Notes under the pieces: model-generated | What the model was told of the DNA's origin: nothing | The model's database searches: none | What the model saw: only the letters and a program-made list of their open reading frames with translations | In this document: positions 14,394 to 18,685 of the stretch, in pieces | Layout: each line of letters starts with the position of its first letter | Numbering within the stretch: position 1 is the stretch's first letter | From: an uncultured Ruminiclostridium sp. | GTDB taxonomy: Bacteria > Bacillota > Clostridia > Oscillospirales > Acutalibacteraceae | Assembly (NCBI GenBank): GCA_902490005.1 | Contig: CABUCM010000047.1 | Coordinates: forward strand, 1 to 18,685 | Length of the DNA stretch: 18,685 nucleotides | Direction: 5' to 3' | Translations under genes and position numbers: made by a program

Positions 14394-14502
14394 GCCGGTT
14401 ATGATGGATAGCCGCTCCTTCGGGGGCTTACCGGCAAAAGCCGGGCTATAAATATTTGCGATGCATCCTGAGCGCAGGAGTATCAGCAGGAGGTAATTGA
14501 AT

Positions 14503-15102
14503 ATGTCAAAGCAAAAAACTCTGACCATCGGCAAGACCCAGCGGATGGTGGGGCTGGCGATTTTCACAGCCATTATTATTGTGCTGCAGCTGGTTTCCAC
14601 CTTCATCAAGTTCGGCCCCTTCTCCATTACCCTGGCGATGATCCCCATTGTAGTGGGCGCCGCCGTGTACGGCGCGGGAGCGGGCGCTTATCTGGGCGGC
14701 GTATTCGGCGTTGTGGTAATCATCTGCTGCATTACCGGGGCGGACCCGGGCGGCGCCATCGTATGGAACGCAAACCCGTTTTTGTGTATTTTGGTCTGCA
14801 TGGTCAAGGGCTGTGCCGCCGGTTTTGCCGCCGGCCTGATGTACCGGCTTATCGCTTCCAAAAGCGTCATTGGCGGTACCATCGCGGCCGCTGTGCTGAG
14901 CCCCATTGTGAACACCGGCATTTTCTACTTAGGCATGTCCCTGTTTTTCCGTCCCGTGCTGCTGTCCTGGACTGGCGAAACCGACGTGCTTTACAACATT
15001 GTCGTCGGGCTGCTGGGAATCAACTTCCTGGTGGAGCTGGGCGTCAACGTGGTGCTGAGCCCCATTGTGGTGCGGATTCTCAAGGCTGTAAAGGCCGCCT
15101 AA
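14503..15102 (+). CDS. ECF transporter S-component, probably pantothenate-specific
   Basis: Membrane substrate-capture subunit of an energy-coupling-factor vitamin importer, 199 residues with about six hydrophobic helices. These lie near residues 15-33 (LAIFTAIIIVLQLVSTFI), 41-58, 64-80, 88-113, 120-140 and 160-190. The N-terminal TQRMVGLAIFTAIIIVLQ resembles the region that contacts the EcfT subunit. I chose the ATG at 14503, nine bases after AGGAGG, over the upstream TTG at 14497. The EcfA/EcfT energizing module is not in the window and is normally shared from elsewhere. The pantothenate specificity is inferred from the neighbouring coaX, not read from residues; another vitamin is possible. 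Confidence 0.85.
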   Translation: MSKQKTLTIGKTQRMVGLAIFTAIIIVLQLVSTFIKFGPFSITLAMIPIVVGAAVYGAGAGAYLGGVFGVVVIICCITGADPGGAIVWNANPFLCILVCMVKGCAAGFAAGLMYRLIASKSVIGGTIAAAVLSPIVNTGIFYLGMSLFFRPVLLSWTGETDVLYNIVVGLLGINFLVELGVNVVLSPIVVRILKAVKAA

Positions 15103-15131
15103 GCCTTAGGCGGAAATATTGTTTACGCTCC

Positions 15132-15165
15132 GGCGCTGTCAAAAGAAAGTTTGACAGCGCCTTTC
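15132..15165 (+). terminator. Terminator after the ECF S-component
   Basis: Perfect 12-bp stem GGCGCTGTCAAA (15132-15143) with 15150-15161, loop AGAAAG, and a short TTTCC tail. A second small dyad (CCGCCTAA/TTAGGCGG, 15095-15113) overlaps the stop codon. Confidence 0.75.
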
Positions 15166-15249
15166 CATTTCACATTATAATCAATTTTGATCAAACCTAA
15201 TTATTAAACCCCCATAGGCTTTTCGTTTTGTCAACATCACCGTATCGCC

Positions 15250-15278
15250 TAGACGAACGCCGCGAAAGAGGCTATAAT
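15250..15278 (+). promoter_or_regulatory. Promoter of the aldolase/rhamnulokinase operon
   Basis: TAGACG at 15250-15255, a 17-nt spacer and a perfect TATAAT at 15273-15278. The start is predicted near 15285, about 50 bases before the ATG at 15334. Confidence 0.65.
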
Positions 15279-15301
15279 TAAACAAAGAGGCCCTTGGCTT
15301 C

Positions 15302-15321
15302 TTTAATCAAATTTAATCAAA
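15302..15321 (+). repeat. Tandem 10-bp repeat in the leader, possible operator
   Basis: TTTAATCAAA occurs twice in direct tandem (15302-15311 and 15312-15321), just downstream of the promoter and just upstream of the ribosome binding site. This is a place where a repressor or regulator could bind. Confidence 0.5.
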
Positions 15322-15333
15322 GAGGTGCTTTTT

Positions 15334-16020
15334 ATGACTGAAATGGAGATCAAGGATCAGATTTGCGACGTATGCCACAAAATGTGGCAGCTGGGCTGGG
15401 TTGCCGCCAACGACGGCAATGTTTCTGTAAAGCTGCCCGACGGCAACTTCATCTGCACGCCAACCGGAATCAGCAAAAGCTTCATCACACCTGAAAAGCT
15501 GATTAAAATCAACGCCAAGGGAGAAATCCTGGAAGCTAACGGTGATTACCGGCCTTCTTCTGAAATTAAAATGCACCTCCGCTGCTATGAACTCCGGGAC
15601 GACGTCGGCGCTGTGGTTCACGCTCATCCGCCCACTGCCACCGGCTTCGCCGTGGCCCATCTTCCCATGGACCGCTACACCATGATTGAAGCGGTAATCT
15701 CCCTGGGCAGCGTGCCGCTGACCCCCTTCGGCGTTCCCTCCACCACAGAGGTTCCGGACGCCATCGCCCCTTATCTTCCCGACCACGACGCCATGCTGCT
15801 GGAAAACCACGGCGCCGTGACGGTGGGCGCGGACCTGTGCACCGCCTATTACCGTATGGAAACCCTGGAGCTGTGGGCCAAAATCGAGCTGAACGCCCGT
15901 CTGCTGGGAGGAGAAAAGGAAATCTCTGAGAAAAATATCGGCCGCCTGCTGGAACTGCGGAAAACCGCTAAGGTAACCGGCCGCCATCCGGGCTACCGTC
16001 ATTACCGCAGAGATAAATAA
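15334..16020 (+). CDS. Class II L-fuculose/L-rhamnulose-phosphate aldolase (FucA-type)
   Basis: Zinc-dependent aldolase of 228 residues that splits a deoxyketose 1-phosphate into dihydroxyacetone phosphate and L-lactaldehyde. The metal site is intact: H96 and H98 in HAHPP and H159 in ENHGA, with catalytic E77 in SSEIKMH. This spacing is nearly that of E. coli FucA (H92, H94, H155, E73) and unlike the longer RhaD. I used the ATG at 15334, eight bases after AGAGGT, not the in-frame GTG at 15325. Next to rhamnulokinase it probably cleaves L-rhamnulose 1-phosphate despite its FucA-like length; L-fuculose 1-phosphate is the alternative. The isomerase and transporter of the pathway are not in this window. 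Confidence 0.88.
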   Translation: MTEMEIKDQICDVCHKMWQLGWVAANDGNVSVKLPDGNFICTPTGISKSFITPEKLIKINAKGEILEANGDYRPSSEIKMHLRCYELRDDVGAVVHAHPPTATGFAVAHLPMDRYTMIEAVISLGSVPLTPFGVPSTTEVPDAIAPYLPDHDAMLLENHGAVTVGADLCTAYYRMETLELWAKIELNARLLGGEKEISEKNIGRLLELRKTAKVTGRHPGYRHYRRDK

Positions 16021-16077
16021 ATTATTCTTGACGAAAGGACGGTGCAGCGGCCGCTGGGATGATCCCGGACGGACGTG

Positions 16078-17562
16078 ATGAAAATGGCACAGAAAAATCA
16101 AGTTCTGGCATTCGACTTTGGCGCTTCCAGCGGCAGGGCCATGCTGGGCTCCTTTGACGGAAACACCATTTCCTACCGGGAGATCCACCGGTTCTCCAAC
16201 GACCCTGTCAGCATCGGGGACACCCTTTATTGGGATGTGCTGCGCCAATTTTATGAAATCAAGCAGGGAATCCTCAAAGCCAAGCAATTCGGCCCCATCG
16301 ACAGCATTGCCATCGATACCTGGGGCGTGGATTTCGGCCTGATCGCCAAGGACGGCACCCTGCTGGAAAATCCGGTCCACTACCGGGACCTGCGCACCTT
16401 GGGCCTGGTGGAAAAAAGCTTTTCCAGGATTCCCAAGGAGGAATTTTACCACCTGACCGGCAACCAGTTCATGGAGCTGAACACGGTATTCCAGCTGTAT
16501 TCTTTATCGCTGAACCGTCCCTATCAGCTTGACCGGGCGGACTGCCTTCTGCTGATGCCGGACCTGTTCAATTACATGCTTACCGGGGTGAAGGCATCGG
16601 AATACACCAACTGCACCACCACCCAGCTTTTAGACGCGGCGAAGGGGACCTGGTCCCACCGGGTGATGGACGCCCTGGGAATCCCCTCACGGCTGTTTAC
16701 TCCTATTGTGCAGCCTGGTACGGTGATCGGCCGCCTAACGCCCCAAACCTGTGAGGAGCTTGGGGTGGACCCCATCAAGGTGGTATCCGTAGCCAGCCAC
16801 GACACCGCCAGCGCCGTAGCGGCGGTGCCGGCCAAAGAAAAGGATTTTATCTTCAACAGCTGCGGCACCTGGTCTATCTTCGGCACGGTAGTGGATTCCC
16901 CTGTGCTCAACGAGAAGGCCGTCCTTTACAATCTGGCTAACGAGGGCGCCGCCGAGGGCAAGACCTCCCTGATCCGGAATATTCTCGGCTTATGGATGAT
17001 TCAGGAAAGCCGCCGGCAGTACCAGCGGGAGGGCTTTGATTACAGCTACGGCGACCTGGAACGGATGGCCCTGGAGGAAAAGCCCTTTACCTGCTTTATC
17101 GATCCCGACGACCCGTCCTTCGTGCCGCCGGGAAACCTGCCCCGCCGGGTGCGTGAGTTCTGTGAAAAAACCGGGCAGCCGGTTCCTGAAACGGTGGGCC
17201 AGGTCATGCGCTGCATTTATGAGAGCCTGGCCATGAAATACCGCTACACCTACGACCAGCTGAAAAGCTGCACCGGCAAGAATTACCGGGCCGTCCACAT
17301 GATCGGCGGCGGCACCAAGGATAATCTTCTCTGCCGTATGACCGCCAACGCCTGCGGCTGTGAGGTTACAGCCGGCCCCATTGAGGCCACGGTGCTGGGC
17401 AACATCGCCATGCAACTCATTGCCAGCGGACAGATTCGCAACGTAGGCGAGGCCCGGGAGATTATCGCCCGCTCGGAAAAGGTGCTGCATTACCAGCCGG
17501 TGGAAGCGGAAAGCTATGATCTGGCTTATGAGAAATATCTGAAAGCCTTGAAGCTGTCCTGA
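16078..17562 (+). CDS. rhaB: Rhamnulokinase, FGGY family
   Basis: ATP-dependent kinase of 494 residues that makes L-rhamnulose 1-phosphate. The N-terminal phosphate motif is DFGASSGRAMLG (D13-G24), with ASSGR diagnostic of RhaB among FGGY kinases. IDTWGVDFGL at 79-88 is likewise rhamnulokinase-like. The catalytic base is D242 in ASHDTASAV. The adenosine-binding GGGTKDNLLCRM lies in the C-terminal domain. The start is uncertain: GTG 16075, ATG 16078 and ATG 16084 are all in frame and none has a good ribosome binding site; the nearest GAAAGGA is about 35-40 bases upstream. It is the second gene of the operon, 57 bases after the aldolase, and is closed by a strong terminator. Confidence 0.93.
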   Translation: MKMAQKNQVLAFDFGASSGRAMLGSFDGNTISYREIHRFSNDPVSIGDTLYWDVLRQFYEIKQGILKAKQFGPIDSIAIDTWGVDFGLIAKDGTLLENPVHYRDLRTLGLVEKSFSRIPKEEFYHLTGNQFMELNTVFQLYSLSLNRPYQLDRADCLLLMPDLFNYMLTGVKASEYTNCTTTQLLDAAKGTWSHRVMDALGIPSRLFTPIVQPGTVIGRLTPQTCEELGVDPIKVVSVASHDTASAVAAVPAKEKDFIFNSCGTWSIFGTVVDSPVLNEKAVLYNLANEGAAEGKTSLIRNILGLWMIQESRRQYQREGFDYSYGDLERMALEEKPFTCFIDPDDPSFVPPGNLPRRVREFCEKTGQPVPETVGQVMRCIYESLAMKYRYTYDQLKSCTGKNYRAVHMIGGGTKDNLLCRMTANACGCEVTAGPIEATVLGNIAMQLIASGQIRNVGEAREIIARSEKVLHYQPVEAESYDLAYEKYLKALKLS

Positions 17563-17573
17563 CTGTTGTCACC

Positions 17574-17609
17574 AAAAAAGGCCTGAGCATTGACTGCTCA
17601 GGCCTTTTT
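17574..17609 (+). terminator. Terminator of the rhamnulokinase operon
   Basis: Perfect 10-bp stem GGCCTGAGCA (17580-17589) with 17595-17604, five-base loop, T5 after and A6 before; A6 on the left means it could also stop minus-strand transcripts. Confidence 0.92.
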
Positions 17610-17921
17610 CATATGATTGTACGCTTAAGCAAGAGAAAAACCCCAGCAAAATCGGGGGGCCGGTTAAAATGCTTTCATATAAGGCTTCCCCTAGGGGTTC
17701 TATCGTCTCAGACGGTGAAAAAGCAATCCCGCAATATCATAAAGCGAAATGTTGTGGAGCGCCGCCGGTTTACTGGCGATAGCTTGTGTGCCGCCGTGAT
17801 AATCATTCAGCGCCCCTAAGGGGCTGAGTCCTTATTATGCCCTTCTAGGGCTGGCGCGTACCACCAGCTTATTGGTGGCTATGATTGTTTCGGAAACCAC
17901 CGGCTATGCCGGGGGTTTTGA
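17610..17921. repeat. Non-coding multi-hairpin stretch, repeat-like
   Basis: The gap between rhaB and the minus-strand MATE gene carries no supported gene, but at least five short dyads. They are CCCCTAGGGG at 17688-17697, GCCCC/GGGGC (17812-17816/17820-17824), GCCC/GGGC (17839-17842/17848-17851), CCACCA/TGGTGG (17861-17866/17873-17878), and AAACCACCGGC with its near complement (17894-17904/17908-17918). The close packing of distinct palindromes resembles dispersed REP- or BIME-like elements. The identity as a genomic repeat is a guess, as only one copy is visible here. Confidence 0.45.
17894..17918 (-). terminator. Likely terminator of the minus-strand MATE gene
   Basis: An 11-bp stem with one mismatch (17894-17904/17908-17918, three-base loop TAT) lies directly after the minus-strand stop codon at 17922. 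On the minus strand it ends in GGTGGTTTCC, so the T-run is short. Confidence 0.5.
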
Positions 17922-18685
17922 TTAAATCTTTTGCAGTTTCCACTTCCCCCGGGCAAACCGCCAAACAAAGCACACGGTCCTGCACACCCAGTCGATAACC
18001 ATGGCGATCCATACACCGATAGCGCCCATTTGAAGCCATACGCCTAAAACATAACTGAATACGATCCGGAAAACCACCATGGACGCGATAGACACGATCA
18101 TGGGGAACCGGACGTCGTTGCTGGCCCGCAGCGCGTTGGGCAGGGTAAACGACGCGGGCCACAGCACCATGGCAAAGCCGCAGTGGATCAAAATGAGGAC
18201 GGTGGAAAGCCAGATGGTATCCGCTGAAAGATTATACAGCTTCAGGGAAAGAGGCAGGGTTAGAATAATGAGGGCATTCCAGCCGATAGCAGCCAGATAA
18301 GCGATTTTCATCAGTTTTTTCGTGTAATAAACCGCTTGGTCATAGTCCCTGGCGCCCACGCACTGGCCGATCACGGTAATCATGGCCAGGTTCATGGCGT
18401 TGCCGGGGATACACCCCATGCCGTCCAAATTGTTCGCCACCGCGTTAGCCGCGATCTGCACCGTCCCAAAGCCGGAGATAATGCTCACCACCAGGACTCT
18501 TCCCAGCTGGAAAAAGCTGTTTTCCAGGCCGTTTGGAATGCCGATATGTAAGATCTTCCGGATCATGGAGAAATTCGGTTTCAGATATTCCCATTTCAGG
18601 CTGATAAACACCTGGTGCTCCGGGTTGCGCAGCAAAACCACCATGATGACGCAGGCCGCGATTCTGGAAATCAGAGAGGCGGTGG
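17922..18685 (-). CDS. MATE family efflux transporter, C-terminal part (cut by window edge)
   Basis: The reading frame stays open to the window edge, so about the last 254 residues of a MATE exporter are visible. The ATG codons near 18644 are internal. The second six-helix half is present: KILHIGIPNGLENSFFQLGRV, then AANAVANNLDGMGCIPGNAMNLAMITVIGQCVGARDYDQA, a stretch typical of MATE proteins. It ends with a short basic tail (RFARGKWKLQKI). It is clearly a different subgroup from the MATE gene at 482-1855, with little shared sequence outside the family motifs. Substrate and start cannot be judged from this part. Confidence 0.9.
   Translation of the reverse strand, partial: TASLISRIAACVIMVVLLRNPEHQVFISLKWEYLKPNFSMIRKILHIGIPNGLENSFFQLGRVLVVSIISGFGTVQIAANAVANNLDGMGCIPGNAMNLAMITVIGQCVGARDYDQAVYYTKKLMKIAYLAAIGWNALIILTLPLSLKLYNLSADTIWLSTVLILIHCGFAMVLWPASFTLPNALRASNDVRFPMIVSIASMVVFRIVFSYVLGVWLQMGAIGVWIAMVIDWVCRTVCFVWRFARGKWKLQKI

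Noticed and set aside
13575..15200. Minus-strand frame of 357 residues over coaX and other frames over the S-component
   Set aside because: Glycine-, histidine- and alanine-rich shadow translations with no domain signature.
17613..17819. Small protein of 68 residues
   Set aside because: No ribosome binding site, starts next to a terminator, and reads through the hairpin cluster with no family features.
17610..17921. CRISPR array
   Set aside because: The hairpins differ from one another in sequence and spacing; there is no repeated unit with spacers.

Overview
The window reads as ordinary chromosome of an anaerobic, low-to-mid GC Firmicute. The most likely home is the Clostridia, perhaps the Oscillospirales, judging by the IscU/NifU-type scaffold, BaiN/HI0933-type flavoproteins, corrinoid methyl-transfer genes, type III pantothenate kinase, clear sigma-A promoters and AGGAGG ribosome binding sites. 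This placement is inference from gene content; no rRNA, tRNA, CRISPR array, phage or intact transposon was seen.

Layout: (1) 1-2210: the end of an IscU-like scaffold gene, then a MATE exporter whose promoter sits inside the upstream terminator. (2) 1979-5585: a strong promoter and a roughly 190-nt structured leader feed a tightly coupled operon of a COG2426 membrane protein and two FAD-dependent oxidoreductases. (3) 5586-6968: a degraded stretch with the wreckage of a YesM/YesN-type two-component system; the kinase is frameshifted and internally deleted, and the response regulator is cut after 74 residues. (4) 6969-11090: a PocR/AraC regulator followed by a corrinoid protein, a UroD/MtaA-type methyltransferase with an intact HxC...C zinc motif, and a cysteine-rich DUF2284 protein. 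This looks like a small corrinoid demethylation module of unknown substrate and is the most interesting part of the window. (5) 11177-12066: two Xre-type repressor-like genes, then a terminator shared with the opposite strand. (6) 12066-15161: a minus-strand M20/PepV-type dipeptidase diverging, through mirror-image promoters, from coaX and an ECF S-component likely to import pantothenate. (7) 15250-17609: an operon of a FucA-type class II aldolase and rhamnulokinase for deoxyhexose use. (8) 17610-18685: a multi-hairpin non-coding stretch and the C-terminal part of a second MATE transporter on the minus strand, cut by the window edge.

The pantothenate pair (CoaX plus the S-component) and the rhamnulokinase/aldolase pair each form a coherent pathway unit. 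The corrinoid module has a regulator, a cobamide carrier and one methyltransferase, but lacks a second methyltransferase and a reductive activator within the window; these must lie elsewhere if the module is functional.
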